Source of the DNA: Simkania sp.
GTDB taxonomy: Bacteria > Chlamydiota > Chlamydiia > Chlamydiales > Simkaniaceae
Length of the DNA stretch: 20,779 nt
NCBI GenBank assembly: GCA_028279205.1
Contig: JANQSR010000106.1
Coordinates: 1-20,779 of the forward strand
Direction of reading: 5' to 3'
Positions within the stretch are counted from its first letter, which is position 1. Every line of letters starts with the position of its first letter. Below the pieces are notes generated by a model. The model saw only the letters and a program-made list of their open reading frames with translations, had not been told where the DNA came from and searched no databases. The position numbers were made by a program, and so were the translations under genes. Shown one piece after another: positions 20,762-20,779 of the stretch.

Positions 20762-20779
20762 GAGGTCACATTCCTCATT

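Overview
The window looks like a chromosomal piece from a member of the Chlamydiae, probably an environmental ('Chlamydia-like') family rather than Chlamydia itself. The best evidence is the plus-strand cluster at 10278-12423. There a 51-residue protein of the Chlamydiae/Verrucomicrobia-specific small basic family (start MSRHPSYGKS, tail KVTGLPKTPVK) follows another tiny basic protein and precedes ybeY and a CBS-domain membrane protein. From memory this is the order of CT421.1, CT421.2, CT422 and CT423 in C. trachomatis. The order rpmG - large LolC/E-like permease - LolD ATPase likewise matches CT150-CT152 as I remember it. No database search was run, so the taxon is an inference.

Layout. Everything from 1 to 9846 is read on the minus strand. 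First comes a group made of a long-form ribosome hibernation factor, a small HsdR-N-type PD-(D/E)XK protein and two tandem DUF115/MptE-like proteins, the second cut by the window edge. Next are a bacterial sugar transferase and a short-chain polyprenyl synthase (IspA type). Then comes rpmG - LolC/E - LolD, then tsaD, then an orphan exported charged protein. The only plus-strand block (10278-12423) carries the translation and ribosome genes behind a near-consensus promoter and a long, structured leader. From 12427 on the strand is minus again: a small exported protein, an outer-membrane beta-barrel protein, and the three-gene set yhaN-like / yhaO-like / Pif1-like helicase.

The right end is accessory DNA. 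A 317-bp element (19671-19987) has 22-bp inverted ends with one mismatch. It contains the remains of an IS5-type transposase N-terminus, so it is probably an internally deleted insertion sequence (MITE). It sits between the Pif1-like helicase promoter and a protein made of two tandem transposase-type DNA-binding domains with no catalytic domain. The stop codon of that protein lies inside the inverted repeat.

Most worth a second look: the compact helicase - Mre11-like nuclease - membrane-anchored Rad50-like ATPase operon beside this mobile DNA; the doubled transposase-derived DNA-binding protein; a chimeric duplication upstream of the hibernation-factor gene that joins a piece of that gene to a piece of the tsaD leader, 6 kb away; and the structured leader at about 10080-10277. 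No rRNA, tRNA or CRISPR array was seen.
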